A stretch of DNA of 64,000 nucleotides from Puccinia triticina (Eukaryota > Basidiomycota > Pucciniomycetes > Pucciniales > Pucciniaceae): the NCBI RefSeq assembly GCF_026914185.1, contig NC_070560.1:1975501-2039500 (forward strand). The letters are read 5' to 3'. Within the stretch, counting starts at the first letter, position 1, and every line of letters begins with the position of its first letter. The translations under genes were made by a program, and so were the position numbers. The notes below the pieces were generated by a model that was given only the letters and a program-made list of their open reading frames with translations, searched no databases and had not been told where the DNA came from. Shown one piece after another: positions 1 through 12,135 of this stretch.

Positions 1-583
1 AGTGCTTTTGAGCCTGAACAAGAACAAAGAAATTCCAACCTTCCCCTATAATCCATCAAGAACAAAGCCTGATAAGCCCAAAAATCAGTTTGTGTCCAAA
101 AGCGTCAGACTGGTGCTCTTCCAGCTCATGACTCGATCTTTGCGGCAGAGGTAATCAGCACCTTGCTGGGCTGTTGGGATTGTGAACCTACACGACTCAG
201 AACAAAGAAATTTCTACCTCATTGTCCGCTTCCCCAAGAGCAAAGACCGATAAACCAGAACAACAGTCTGTGACCAAAGCCAGCTCCACACAATTCTAAA
301 AGCGTCAGACCGGTACACTGAGGACTTCCCTTCTTAGACTGTCTCCGTTCTCACCACACCCTGGTTGTTTTCCACATTGCACAAAACCCTTCCAGTCGTC
401 TCATTCCGGCACATACCGCGAACACCTCTACCGTCATTGCCAACAGCGTCCGGCTGCCCAATATACCAGAAACGGAATCTGCTTCCACAGCTCGGATAAG
501 ACATTCCCCAAGTTTTCAATCCAACGGTATCACACTTTGACGCAACATTCTTAAAATGGTATGATACCTTTAGCGCCTCCTCC

Positions 584-1387
584 TCATCGTTCCTCGCTCC
601 ACACAGTTGCATACTCACCACTTGAAATCTGTACCATTGCTGACCAAAGATCATTTTTGTCTATAAACAGTACCTTTATTACAAATCTCCATATGCCAAA
701 GATCAGGGTTTGGCTGGCGAGCAGGCCGGCACTACAGCCCCAGAGGAGGCCAACGAGTTGCATCATGGAATGGTCGGCGCGGCTGAGCGACCATTGCTCA
801 CGTCTTTGAGGCCTGCCCGGAGCTTCTGCTGGAGCGAGAGGAACATATTCGCCTCCTCTTTGATCTCCGCCTGTTGGATGTTCCCAAACCCAATGACCCC
901 AACGACCCCTGATATCAACACTGGCGTCCGGACCGCATCTAGCGTTGTGATCTTTATCCCCAGTAGCCATGTTGGAAATAGAAATTTGAAGATCGATCAG
1001 GTCAATCCTAGAGGCACCATATACTCTGTTATTTCAAGCAAGAAAAATACAGAATTCAGGTTTGACTTTCAACCAACAAACAAGAGAAAAAACTGGTACT
1101 ACTTACCTGATTGCATGTACTGTAGGGCCATAGTGCTACCCATGACTTGGGAAAGGATGTAGAGCGACCGTCCAAGCAGCCCCGGCGGCTGATTTGGACT
1201 GTTTATGGAGTCCGAGTTTCTGGAGGTTGATGCCGAAGGCATTGAGTATGGAGGAGATGGTGATGAGGAAGACAATGAAGAAGCCAACGGTGTACCAGTT
1301 GTTGATCGGGCCCGGTTCAACAAGAACAGAGGCCGCAGAGGTCATGCTGTTGCTGCTGCTGCCCTTCGTGCCGTTCAGGCTGGCCAA
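584..1387 (-). pseudogene. NIPA-like (DUF803) magnesium-transporter relic, copy A
   Basis: The minus strand encodes a membrane-segment stretch followed by NAFGINLQKLGLHKQ, then, in another frame, LYILSQVMGSTMALQYMQ, then across an 81-nt GT-AG intron (1026-1106) EYMVPLGLT, FKFLFPTWLLGI and VGVIGFG. This order resembles NIPA-type Mg2+ transporters of fungi. A frameshift near 1190, an in-frame TGA at 997-999 and a further frame change before LLWGCSAGLLASQTLIFG show that it is decayed. The downstream cysteine-containing frame at 334-654 could be part of the relic or unrelated. The family call rests on recalled motif resemblance. Confidence 0.5.
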
Positions 1388-1525
1388 TGTCTGGTTGTAC
1401 AGACTGGCCAGATTTGATGATCATGACATCCTCTTTTGTAGCAACAAAACTCGGCCCTTGAACGCTTTGTCTCCTCCTTTGTTGAACTAGCAATGGAATT
1501 AGTACAGAGGGCTGATTGTGCATAA

Positions 1526-2400
1526 GAGCATTTCCACCGCGGGCGGTATTTTTGGGGCGCTAAAATTTGATCTCTGGGAGTGCGCAGCCAGTTTTAGCGC
1601 CCCAAACTGCTGCGGCATACACCGCGAGAGTCTCTAAAAATTCATGAAAGGCATACGTCGCCCCCGGTTCACTCCCCCGTCAATCACATGAAAGGCCGGT
1701 TATCGAGGGGAATTCTCTTCTTGATGATCGGAACAAACCGGGTCGCTCCAGTCATTGTGGGGAGTATATACTCCTCTCGATAACTGGAACGAACCGGCCA
1801 TCGAGGGGAGTAAGTACCCCCCTCGATGAGGTTGGAACAAAACGGTCGTTCCGGTCATTGTGGGGAGTACTCCTCTCGATAACTGGAACGAACCGGCCAT
1901 TGAGGGGAGTATGTACTCCCCTCGATGATCAGAACAGACCATGAGTTTGTTCCGGTCATCATGGGGAGTACTATTCCTCTCAATGACCGGAAGGAACCGG
2001 ACATCGAGGGGAGTATGTGCACCTCTCGATGACCAGAAGGAACCGGCCATCAAGGGGAGTATGTACTCCTCTCGATGACCGGAACAAACGGGCCGTCGAG
2101 GGGAGTAGCTCTTGATGGCCGGCCTGCCTTGGCCATCAAGGTACATATTGTTCGGGGGTGTGACTGATGGTGGGAGTTGTAGCTTCACGTGACTTTGTTC
2201 CGTGAAAGGGAGTCGAGGGGGGATGGAGGAGTCGGTAGGTGAGTCTCTAGGAGTCCCTACATGTAGGGACTCGAGGTCCATATTTAGGGACGGCCATAAA
2301 TTTTTGACGCAAATAGCGCCCGCGGTGGGTCGGGTTGAGGCAGTAAACTCCTGAAATTTCCAACTAGGGCCCCGATTTAGGGCCCGCGGTGGGAATTCTC
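1526..2400. mobile_element. PIF/Harbinger-type non-autonomous element carrying satellite, copy A
   Basis: The left end GAGCATTTCCACCGCGGGC (after TAA) faces a right end whose reverse complement starts GAGAATTCCCACCGCGGGC. Both sides carry a TAA duplication (1523-1525 and 2401-2403). A 3-bp TWA duplication and a GAGCAT-type terminus fit PIF/Harbinger non-autonomous elements. No transposase is present. The interior (about 1698-2131) is the palindromic GATGACCGG satellite, carried as cargo. Confidence 0.75.
1698..2131. repeat. Palindromic GATGACCGG satellite inside TIR element (copy A)
   Basis: About ten degenerate units alternate CCGGTCATCGAGGGGAGT with its complement ACTCCCCTCGATGACCGG, separated by short linkers, so neighbouring units can pair as hairpins. 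Open frames on both strands here are by-products of the repeat. Confidence 0.9.
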
Positions 2401-3173
2401 TAAAGAATAGAGATAAAGGTCAATCTTCCTGAATAAATTAGTCCAGAAAATTGGTACATGTAATCATTGTAACGTGTACTATGTGGCTCATAATGTCTTA
2501 CCAAAAAAACAAAACACAACACAGGACATTTAGCAGCTTTTACTGACTCCTTATTTCAAATAAAAAAAAAATCTCATGAAAATGACCACACATTATAATT
2601 TGGAATCAAGATGTTGCAAAACTTTAATATTGCCCCCAATGCTTGGTGTATGTAGCATTTGAAATAATTGGAGGCTGTTGGGTGTGTCATCTTCCTCCTG
2701 CTATTGACTCAACTGTTCTTGCACACTCCAACTCTGTGAGGTTCAATGGAAATACCTTCCTCATACTCTGTGGGACCTACAATGCTATACCAATTTCAAC
2801 TTAAATAATACTTGCTTTAATTTTAAACTACCCATCTTCTAACGCAATGAAAATTCTCATATCATGTCTGTGCCTAGCACATTCGATGACTGATTTGCTA
2901 GGTATTTTGACCAATTCACGGGCATTGAAGCCTTTGTTGTACACCCTGATTGGCAATGTAAATGATCAGAATTTGCATCTGTGCAGTATCTCATGATACA
3001 TCTGTTGTAAAATTACGCAATACAATAACCTCACGTTCAGTGGTGCATGATTTGACACAGCATTGCTATGTATGAATTTTACTGTCCTGGGTTGAGCCAA
3101 AATCTCTAATGATATCAGCTTCTAAATGAATGCATTACATATACTGAAGACCAGTATATTTAGTTTCACAAAT
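2401..3173. other. No gene seen (AT-rich spacer; repeated at 12136-12908)
   Basis: AT-rich unique-looking sequence between two satellite-bearing elements. No long open frame, RNA gene or clear repeat was recognised. Confidence 0.6.
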
Positions 3174-3395
3174 TTAAACGGATCTACTTTGCGCACAGAG
3201 GGAAACTCGTTGTGAACGGGAATTTCCGTTGACTCTCATCAAGAGAGATGTAGCCATTGGATGACTGGTATATTCCGGTAATTGAGAGGGATGTGTCCTC
3301 CCAATGACCAGTCTATCTTGGTCATCAAGAGGGATGTGGCCTCTCAATGACCGGTCTGTACCCATCATTGAGAGGATTTATTCCTCCGTATGTCC
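3174..3395. repeat. Remnant of foldback-family end plus satellite patch (copy A)
   Basis: At 3177 the sequence AAACGGATCTACTTTGCGCA closely matches the terminus of the giant palindrome at 4222 (AAACGGACCTACTTCGCGCA). It is followed by several degraded GGTCATTGAGAGG / CCTCTCAATGACCGG units. No matching right end was found, so this looks like a truncated or solo arm of the same family. Confidence 0.6.
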
Positions 3396-4221
3396 GGAGT
3401 GTCTCAACCCAGCCACCTGTCAGCGCACGGCTCCCCCGTGTGCGGATAGTTTTTTGAGGGGAGCTGGTGGCGCGCACGGAGGGGGGCCCAGTGTCAAGGG
3501 ATGTTGAGTCAATGTAAATTCCTGTGTGCAAGAATTTTCCCTCCATGCACAAAAAGTAAAAAATAGCAGTATCTGAATGAGAAATCACAAGAATTTCCTT
3601 AACCCACTGAGAAGTGCTAAATTTCACCATCAGATCTCTGTCACTGAGTTCTCCCACTCTGAGATAATTAGGATATTACCTCCTTCATGGTATTTAAAGT
3701 ATTGTTCTGGTCCAGTGGTCAATATTAAATGTGTTTGGTGAAGATCAAATGCATTGAAACTCAATCATGTATAATTCCAGATGAATCTGCCAAGGAATAA
3801 GTTTATTTTTATTTGCAGGTTATCCCTTTGGGTCAGTTTATTTTCTTGCTCAAATGGCATTGTTTTCCAATCTGCTTTATTCCTGTGCAATTGAACAACA
3901 GGGCAACAACTAATATGGTTTGAGAATACACATTTTTTTAGAAAATTTTGGGTCAGCCCAGTAACCTGGGGTTGCTTCAGGGCCAATTTTCCCAAGCTCA
4001 GTGGTTTAACCAAAAATCCTGAATTTCCTCAGTTCATGTTTTCATTACAATTTTTATTGCACCCAAATAAGAAATCAATAACAACTGCAGGTTTATTATT
4101 CTATGTCAAGTTGGTCTTTTGCAGTGGATTTTTCTGCGGCGCAGCCACAAGTTCGCTAGTCTGGATGAAATGTAGTCACGTGATCAACATCAAAATCATT
4201 TTGTTTGTAATTCTTATTTTT
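3396..4221. other. No gene seen (repeated at 13131-13956)
   Basis: AT-rich spacer between the truncated arm and the giant palindrome. Short open frames exist on both strands but none has recognisable content. Confidence 0.5.
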
Positions 4222-4689
4222 AAACGGACCTACTTCGCGCAGCAGCGGAAAACTCTTTGCGCAAAGAATTGACCGTCCCCCAACGTCGAGCCCGCTGTGC
4301 GCGCAAGCCGAAAAACACTTCGCGCACAGTGACTTCCCCCGAAAGGAGGTGATTTTTCCGGATTTTTTTTTTGATTGATCAAAAGAGGGGGTCTTACTTG
4401 CCCCCTCCAAAAAATATTGGATTTTTTGAAGCTGTCCTTGTGATGCAAAAAAAAAATCATAATATTAATCCAAAAAAGGCACCCGCTACCCCGATAGCCC
4501 ACCCCGGGGCCTTTGTACCTGCTCAAACTTAAGCGGTCGGGTACCCAGCCCCTCGAAAAGAAAGTTCGAGGGGCAGCAGTTCCGGGCCCGGCTATCCCCC
4601 AGCCGCCGTGCCGATGGCCGGCACAGGCCATCGAGCGGAGTTGCACACTCCCCCGATAACCGGCCGGCCAGCACACATGTGTGCATCTA

Positions 4690-5640
4690 GCACTATTTAC
4701 CGGACATCGAGGGGATTGTGTACTCCTCTCGATGACCGGGTCCATGCCGGTCATCGACCCGGTCATCCCATGCCGGTCATCGAGAGGAGTACATCTTTCC
4801 CTCGATGACCGGGTCCGTTCCGGTCATCGAGAGGAGTACATCCTTCCCTCGATGACCGGGCCCGTTCCGGTCATCGAGAGGAATGTTCACTCCTTTCGAC
4901 GACCGGAGTAATCGGGTCACCGAGGGGAGTGTACTCCTCTCGAGAGGAGTACATCATCCTTCCCTCGATGACCGAGTCCGTTCCGGTCATCGAGAGGAGT
5001 ACATCCTTCCCTCGATGACCGGGTCCGTTCCGGTCATCGAGAGGAATGTTCACTCCTCTAGACGACCGGAGCTTGGTGACCTGGTTGCTCCGGTTGGCGA
5101 GAGGTGTGAACACTCCGCTCGATGACCGGAACGGACTCGGTCATCGAGGGAAGGATGATGTACACTCCCCTCGGTGACCCGATTACTCCGGTCGTCGAGA
5201 GGAGTGAACATTCCTCTCGATGACCGGAACGGACCCGGTCATCGAGGGAAGGATGTACTCCTCTCGATGACCGGAACGGACTCGGTCATCGAGGGAAGGA
5301 TGATGTACTCCTCTCGAGAGGAGTACACTCCCCTCGGTGACCCGATTACTCCGGTCGTCGAGAGGAGTGAACATTCCTCTCGATGACCGGAACGGACCCG
5401 GTCATCGAGGGAAGGATGTACTCCTCTCGATGACCGGCATGGACCCGGTCATCGAGAGGAGTACATACTCCCCCGATGACCAGATTGCTCCGGTCATCGA
5501 GAGGAGTGAACACTCCCCTCGATGACCGGAACGGACCCGGTCATCGAGGGAAGTATGTACTCCACTCGATGACCGGGACAGAGTGGCCATCGAGAGGAGT
5601 ACACAATCCCCTCGATGTCCGGTAAATAGTGCTAGATGCA
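4690..5640. repeat. Main palindromic satellite array (copy A)
   Basis: More than 20 units of CTCGATGACCGG plus spacer (for example GTCCGTT) plus CCGGTCATCGAG, separated by AGGAGTACATCCTTCC-type linkers. Each unit is a dyad, and the array as a whole is also inverted about its middle. Copy B lies at about 14425-15375. Confidence 0.92.
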
Positions 5641-5861
5641 CACATGTCTGCTGGCCGGCCGGTTATCGGGGGAGTGTGCAACTCCGCTCGATGGCCTGTG
5701 CCGGCCATCGGCACGGCGGCTGGGGGATAGCCGGGCCCGGAACTGCTGCCCCTCGAACTTTCTTTTTGAGGGGCTGGGTACCCGACCGCTTAAGTTTGAG
5801 CAGGTACAAAGGCCCCGGGGTGGGCTATCGGGGTAGCGGGTGCCTTTTTTTTGGATATTAA

Positions 5862-6011
5862 GGCCCCGTTTGGAGCCGATATGATTGCGCGATATAATCT
5901 GGAAACTTGTGACATCTGATCAAGTTTTGGCGGACCTGATCAGATGTCACATAGGATGTCATGCAAAAAAACTCATATATCGCCTGGATTATATCGGCTC
6001 CAAACGGGGCC
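5862..6011. mobile_element. 150-bp MITE, GGCCCCGTTTGGAGCC termini (copy A)
   Basis: Terminal inverted repeats GGCCCCGTTTGGAGCCGATAT and ATATCGGCTCCAAACGGGGC(C) are flanked by TAA on both sides. The 3-bp TWA duplication fits a PIF/Harbinger (Tourist-like) MITE. The matching position in the left arm of the palindrome (about 4470-4482) lacks it, providing an empty-site comparison. Confidence 0.88.
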
Positions 6012-6260
6012 TAATTATATATATTTTTTTTACATGACAAGGACACCTCCAAAAAATCCAATAATTTTTGGAGAGGGCAGTTAAGACCCCCTCTTTTGAT
6101 TAATCAAAAAAAAAAATTGAGAAAAATCTCCTCCTTCTTTTGGGGGAAGTTGCTGTGCGCGAAGTATTTTTTGGCTTGCACGCACAGCGGGCTTGACGTC
6201 GGGGGACGGTCGATTCTGTGCGCGAAGAGTTTTTCGCTGCTGCGCGAAGTAGGTCTGTTT

Positions 6261-7634
6261 TTAAAATGGTTTTTTTAGAGATAGCTGAGCTGGAAATAAG
6301 GAATCCAAAATAAGTGGGAGTTCTGTTTTGAGGACCAATGATGGGAATTTCCATGCATTACAATATAACAAGAGATTTTGGCAACATAAATTCCCACTGT
6401 TCCCAGATAATGTGTCACTGTTATCTGGAAAAATGACAATTTGGACCTGTGGTTAACGTAACAGAGGGTGGCTTGCCCCTGAATACTGGTATAAATAACA
6501 GAGATGACATGTTAGCCATGTTATCTGAGGTCAAAATGCCACAAAAGGGGTAAACCTCCCCTGTTTTGGGCATGTTATCCTCCTGTAACTGCAAGGGATA
6601 ATATAAGGAACCTCTGAAGACAGGAAAAAACAGAAAAGAAAAAGTAACAGAAGATTTACTACTGTTATTGTAACAACAACATCACAAATTCCATTACATT
6701 TTTGTTACACTACCATTCCTGCTAGTGTAACTTCCCTATTTTGAGGGGAATTGCATTCAGTAAAATTGGTCTTGTGAGTTGAGGTTGAGAATTGAATGAG
6801 TAATAAGTCACAAGCCCCTCAGGCAAGGGTGACTTATTTAAGTCCATCCTGACCCCGGTGGGATTTCTGGCTGGATTTAAAATGGGAATACAGAGTCTGG
6901 ACCAGGTCCAGACAAAGCACAATTGAGTCAATATGATCTGACAATATGATTGGACAGATGAGACACGGCAGAATAGTCCTGACCTGAGCACAAGTATTTG
7001 ATTTCCTTTTTATCTACATGGATTTTTGGCACTCAAACATACACACCACTCCTGTTTTTTTGAATAAATATTAAGGCAAAATCTGCTGGTATTCCTTTGT
7101 AACCCCTCAGCCTCAATATAGCCCAGGCTTGTTTAACAATTATTATTGCCTTTGAATATACTTGCCGCACTTTGCACAAGAAAAATTATGTGCAGTATCT
7201 AGCTGCTGGTAGGTTGTTCATCTTGTACAGTTTCTCTGAATCAGTTTGTGTCAGAGCAACCAGCTTTTAATTGTTTTGACAAGGCGCCATGGTTTGCTTG
7301 TCAGGTTTGATTGACACTGATGGATGTATCACCAAGAATTTGTCTATAGAGGCAAAGATTCATAGCTTCAAAAACCCCCTCTCCAAGTGTCAGGAATCAC
7401 TACTTTTCCACTTGTGCTTCATTTGAAATGGGTAAGTTATTCCAACTGCAAAAGAACATTTTGGTAGCTCTCTGCTGCTTGCAAGCTGCTCAGAGTTTGC
7501 CTCCACTTGAAGAAAGTACTTCCAAAAGTCCAATCAAGGGAGGTGTGTAGTTCATGAATTCTTCACTCCAGAAACTGTATAAAATTGCTCACCTTTGGTC
7601 AAAAAAACAAAAAAAAAATCTAGTTCTGTCTACA
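6261..7634. other. No gene seen (repeated at 15996-17369)
   Basis: AT-rich sequence upstream of the rust-family first exon. It may hold the promoter of that gene, but no specific element or coding potential was recognised. Confidence 0.5.
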
Positions 7635-7782
7635 ATGGAGTCATCATATGAGCCAGGAATGAGAAACTCTATGATAGTACCATCTCATGCGTCTATTGGG
7701 ATAGATTCTGATGGAACCAAGGAGATTCAACATAAACCTGAGCCCCAGGTAAATAAATTAACCATAGAATTGGAAAAAGCAG
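7635..7782 (+). pseudogene. Truncated first exon of rust-family gene (copy A)
   Basis: Same sequence as exon 1 at 17370-17517 (ATG, then ESSYEPGMRNSM, ending at a GCAG/GTCAGT donor in phase 1). Copy A breaks off at 7829, inside the following intron, so exons 2 onward are missing here. Any transcript would lack the rest of the protein. Confidence 0.7.
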
Positions 7783-8187
7783 GTCAGTGACACACCCACC
7801 TAAATTATGATGTGATCTTCATCATTTTTATTGGTTGAGTTCATCCCAGTTAAACTGGGATGACTTCATCCCAGCCAAATATGCTGGCAGTGATAACCTA
7901 TTCTGTTCAAATTAATCGTAAAAAAACCCATCATGTTTAAAACCTCTTGTAAAATTTGCCACAAGCCAATCATCTGTCACAGGAATTACAGATTGGTTGC
8001 AGGGGTAGAACACTACCACACACCTTTCAAACCCCTCAGAGCACCTTGATTGTTGAAAAATGGTTTTCTTGAAATACATTTAGAAGCCTCAATTAGGCCA
8101 TTTTTTTGAATTATATGTAAGAGGGTAGACTCCACTTTGGCCAAGTTGATTTTTCTTCAAGATGCTGAGTTGTAGGTGCTACATAAT

Positions 8188-8347
8188 GGATGACTTCCCG
8201 TGGGCTAAAAATTCAGATCTGTCAGGCCAGGTTAAACCTTACTGGCTGGTGAGAAGTTGATCTCAATCACTTTTCACCAGCAAGTAAGGTTTAGATCTGT
8301 GAAATTTTAGTCTGTACGGGGGGCGTAGATCCTACGGGAAGTCTTCC
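8188..8347. mobile_element. MITE, GGATGACTTCCC termini, AAT duplication
   Basis: A fold-back sequence with ends GGATGACTTCCCGT and ACGGGAAGTCTTCC, inner pairing CAGATCT / AGATCTG and ACCTTACT / AGTAAGGT, and AAT on each side. Two relatives occur at 30645 and 42291. Confidence 0.8.
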
Positions 8348-8540
8348 AATGTACTACCAGCCAGAAAATTTCTTCATACTTTAAACAATGCAGAAAAGGT
8401 GTAGCTGGGTGTGATTCTGGTCAAAAGGATTAAGAAAGAGGAATTTGTCCTCATCAACCTCTTGGTAAACAACCACTGGTTGACTAAAAGAAAAGAGAAG
8501 AAAGAAGGATGGAAAACAGAAGGAAAAAACTGCCAAGTTT

Positions 8541-8713
8541 TCTGTTGGTCTGCTACCATGATGTATCACCAAAGTATAACCAAACACCCAGCTGTCAGCC
8601 ACAAGTGCCTGTAGCCTAATTGGTAAAGGAAGCACTCTAGAATGTGTTTCAGCATGGCTGAGGTTGTGAGTTCAACTCTTTCCAGACACATCTTCATCTT
8701 ACAGTCTCTACAA
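8541..8713 (+). mobile_element. tRNA-like SINE copy
   Basis: Shares about 170 bp with the reverse strand of 59570-59772, starting CTGCTACCATGATGTATCAC and ending ACAGTCTCTACAA. The middle has tRNA-like parts: TGTAGCCTAATTGGTAAAGG (D-arm/A-box like), a hairpin around CAGCATGGCTG and GTGAGTTCAACTC (T-arm/B-box like). The long extra hairpin before the T-arm resembles a class II (Ser/Leu) tRNA ancestor. No functional anticodon arm can be drawn. Confidence 0.6.
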
Positions 8714-10318
8714 GAACTTCCAAAATCCCTTCCTGTGTGACTCAGAAGGGGAAATGAACAACACTGGCTCAATCTCAAAGGAATTTTGCCCACCCAAAAA
8801 AGACAAACCTGTCAAACAACTGGGGCTGTCTCTTTAGGGTGGGCAAAGGTCCTTTCAGATTGGGACAGGGTGATTAATTGCTCCTTCTGAGTCACAATCT
8901 TGGCCCTCTCTAACAGAGTGGTCCTCTCTTTTGTATGTCTTGAACCTCCAGTTTTGGGGCCAAAAAATGGTTCAGTCCTTTACAGTTTTATTTTTTAATC
9001 TCCACAAGATTTCTTAAAGGTGCGTGGTCTGATTTTTCACACTATTTTAGCTGTATCCTTTACAAGGTAAGTAGAACACACACGCTCTTGGGTTTAACAC
9101 TATTTGAGCTATCCTCACAATTTATTTTCTTGTGCTTCCATGTTTGGTTTTTTTCTACTTCTTCTTGATCACAGGGATCTTTTGCTTAACCAATTTCATA
9201 TCCAATGCCTGTTTCAGGTCTTACATTTTTCAGGTGTTTATTTCTGTTGCCCGCCTGGAAAACACTTGTAGAGTCACATTGAAATCAATTGGCAAATTTA
9301 ATAAATTCTAATAAATTAGTGCTTTTGTCCTTGCTGGAAAGTCTCTGATGGCAAGAAAAATTTCCACTAGCGGTGTTCATGCGTTGGCTTCTGGCTCCTG
9401 GGACATACCCTCTGTTTTTTTATTGAATTTGAATTTTCTCCAACTCACGGAAAAAGAGTTTGTATTGGTTACAGCCCCCTGCAGTAACCTCAACTAATTA
9501 AAAATCACTAATTACGTCAACAACTACTTTTTTCGCGCAGCATTTCCCCCTATCAAGGAACAATACTGAGGAAAAAAGGAGCTCTTGACGTAACCAGTGA
9601 TCTTTAAGCAAAGGTCATTGCTGGGAGGACGACAATTGCGGCAGAGCCAGTCAATACCTCCCAGGGGTCCTGTGGTTCTGAACGTACACATGCCCCCTTT
9701 TTATATTCGAGAGACGCCCCCAGATTCCAATTCACAGTGCTTTTGAGCCTGAACAAGAACAAAGAAATTCCAACCTTCCCCTATAATCCATCAAGAACAA
9801 AGCCTGATAAGCCCAAAAATCAGTTTGTGTCCAAAAGCGTCAGACTGGTGCTCTTCCAGCTCATGACTCGATCTTTGCGGCAGAGGTAATCAGCACCTTG
9901 CTGGGCTGTTGGGATTGTGAACCTACACGACTCAGAACAAAGAAATTTCTACCTCATTGTCCGCTTCCCCAAGAGCAAAGACCGATAAACCAGAACAACA
10001 GTCTGTGACCAAAGCCAGCTCCACACAATTCTAAAAGCGTCAGACCGGTACACTGAGGACTTCCCTTCTTAGACTGTCTCCGTTCTCACCACACCCTGGT
10101 TGTTTTCCACATTGCACAAAACCCTTCCAGTCGTCTCATTCCGGCACATACCGCGAACACCTCTACCGTCATTGCCAACAGCGTCCGGCTGCCCAATATA
10201 CCAGAAACGGAATCTGCTTCCACAGCTCGGATAAGACATTCCCCAAGTTTTCAATCCAACGGTATCACACTTTGACGCAACATTCTTAAAATGGTATGAT
10301 ACCTTTAGCGCCTCCTCC

Positions 10319-11122
10319 TCATCGTTCCTCGCTCCACACAGTTGCATACTCACCACTTGAAATCTGTACCATTGCTGACCAAAGATCATTTTTGTCTATA
10401 AACAGTACCTTTATTACAAATCTCCATATGCCAAAGATCAGGGTTTGGCTGGCGAGCAGGCCGGCACTACAGCCCCAGAGGAGGCCAACGAGTTGCATCA
10501 TGGAATGGTCGGCGCGGCTGAGCGACCATTGCTCACGTCTTTGAGGCCTGCCCGGAGCTTCTGCTGGAGCGAGAGGAACATATTCGCCTCCTCTTTGATC
10601 TCCGCCTGTTGGATGTTCCCAAACCCAATGACCCCAACGACCCCTGATATCAACACTGGCGTCCGGACCGCATCTAGCGTTGTGATCTTTATCCCCAGTA
10701 GCCATGTTGGAAATAGAAATTTGAAGATCGATCAGGTCAATCCTAGAGGCACCATATACTCTGTTATTTCAAGCAAGAAAAATACAGAATTCAGGTTTGA
10801 CTTTCAACCAACAAACAAGAGAAAAAACTGGTACTACTTACCTGATTGCATGTACTGTAGGGCCATAGTGCTACCCATGACTTGGGAAAGGATGTAGAGC
10901 GACCGTCCAAGCAGCCCCGGCGGCTGATTTGGACTGTTTATGGAGTCCGAGTTTCTGGAGGTTGATGCCGAAGGCATTGAGTATGGAGGAGATGGTGATG
11001 AGGAAGACAATGAAGAAGCCAACGGTGTACCAGTTGTTGATCGGGCCCGGTTCAACAAGAACAGAGGCCGCAGAGGTCATGCTGTTGCTGCTGCTGCCCT
11101 TCGTGCCGTTCAGGCTGGCCAA
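10319..11122 (-). pseudogene. NIPA-like relic, copy B
   Basis: Identical counterpart of the relic at 584-1387, with the same frameshift and the same in-frame TGA (10732-10734). Because both copies share the lesions, the gene was already dead before the 9.7-kb duplication. Confidence 0.5.
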
Positions 11123-11260
11123 TGTCTGGTTGTACAGACTGGCCAGATTTGATGATCATGACATCCTCTTTTGTAGCAACAAAACTCGGCCCTTGAACGC
11201 TTTGTCTCCTCCTTTGTTGAACTAGCAATGGAATTAGTACAGAGGGCTGATTGTGCATAA

Positions 11261-12135
11261 GAGCATTTCCACCGCGGGCGGTATTTTTGGGGCGCTAAAA
11301 TTTGATCTCTGGGAGTGCGCAGCCAGTTTTAGCGCCCCAAACTGCTGCGGCATACACCGCGAGAGTCTCTAAAAATTCATGAAAGGCATACGTCGCCCCC
11401 GGTTCACTCCCCCGTCAATCACATGAAAGGCCGGTTATCGAGGGGAATTCTCTTCTTGATGATCGGAACAAACCGGGTCGCTCCAGTCATTGTGGGGAGT
11501 ATATACTCCTCTCGATAACTGGAACGAACCGGCCATCGAGGGGAGTAAGTACCCCCCTCGATGAGGTTGGAACAAAACGGTCGTTCCGGTCATTGTGGGG
11601 AGTACTCCTCTCGATAACTGGAACGAACCGGCCATTGAGGGGAGTATGTACTCCCCTCGATGATCAGAACAGACCATGAGTTTGTTCCGGTCATCATGGG
11701 GAGTACTATTCCTCTCAATGACCGGAAGGAACCGGACATCGAGGGGAGTATGTGCACCTCTCGATGACCAGAAGGAACCGGCCATCAAGGGGAGTATGTA
11801 CTCCTCTCGATGACCGGAACAAACGGGCCGTCGAGGGGAGTAGCTCTTGATGGCCGGCCTGCCTTGGCCATCAAGGTACATATTGTTCGGGGGTGTGACT
11901 GATGGTGGGAGTTGTAGCTTCACGTGACTTTGTTCCGTGAAAGGGAGTCGAGGGGGGATGGAGGAGTCGGTAGGTGAGTCTCTAGGAGTCCCTACATGTA
12001 GGGACTCGAGGTCCATATTTAGGGACGGCCATAAATTTTTGACGCAAATAGCGCCCGCGGTGGGTCGGGTTGAGGCAGTAAACTCCTGAAATTTCCAACT
12101 AGGGCCCCGATTTAGGGCCCGCGGTGGGAATTCTC
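11261..12135. mobile_element. PIF/Harbinger-type satellite-carrying element, copy B
   Basis: Duplicate of the element at 1526-2400, with the same ends, TAA duplication and satellite cargo. Confidence 0.75.
11433..11866. repeat. Palindromic GATGACCGG satellite (copy B)
   Basis: Duplicate of the array at 1698-2131. Confidence 0.9.

Larger units (their letters stand above)
4222..6260. mobile_element. Giant palindrome / foldback-like element, copy A
   Basis: The ends AAACGGACCTACTTCGCGCA (4222) and its near-complement TGCGCGAAGTAGGTCTGTTT (to 6260) begin inverted arms that continue inward almost without a break. Landmarks are the CGTCGAGCCCGCTGTGCGCG block, the block ending in CCCCTCGAA, and a satellite of CTCGATGACCGG / CCGGTCATCGAG units (about 4690-5640). 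The centre lies near 5090-5120, giving arms of roughly 1 kb. Long inverted arms made of short tandem subrepeats resemble Drosophila Foldback elements. No transposase is present. The right arm alone contains a 150-bp MITE (5862-6011). A target duplication is not clear because both flanks are T/A-rich. Confidence 0.8.
1..7829 (+). repeat. Direct duplication, copy A (left)
   Basis: This block matches 9736-17564 base for base at a constant offset of 9735, apart from a handful of substitutions. The match stops at 7829/17564, where copy A runs into unrelated sequence (ttggttgag) and copy B into a T-rich intron. The left end lies outside the window, so the true unit may be the full 9735 bp including 7830-9735. 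It may be a genuine unequal-exchange duplication or an assembly or haplotype-switch artefact of a dikaryon. Confidence 0.95.
7830..9735. other. Unique spacer between duplication copies
   Basis: Present once in the window. It contains a 160-bp MITE (8188-8347) and a tRNA-like SINE copy (8541-8713). The rest shows no gene. Confidence 0.6.

Noticed and set aside
1700..5641. Open frames of 60-190 codons on both strands within the satellites (for example peptides rich in SRGV, DDRV, GHREE)
   Set aside because: They arise because the palindromic repeat lacks stops in several frames. The same peptides appear on both strands and shift with unit length, so they are not genes.
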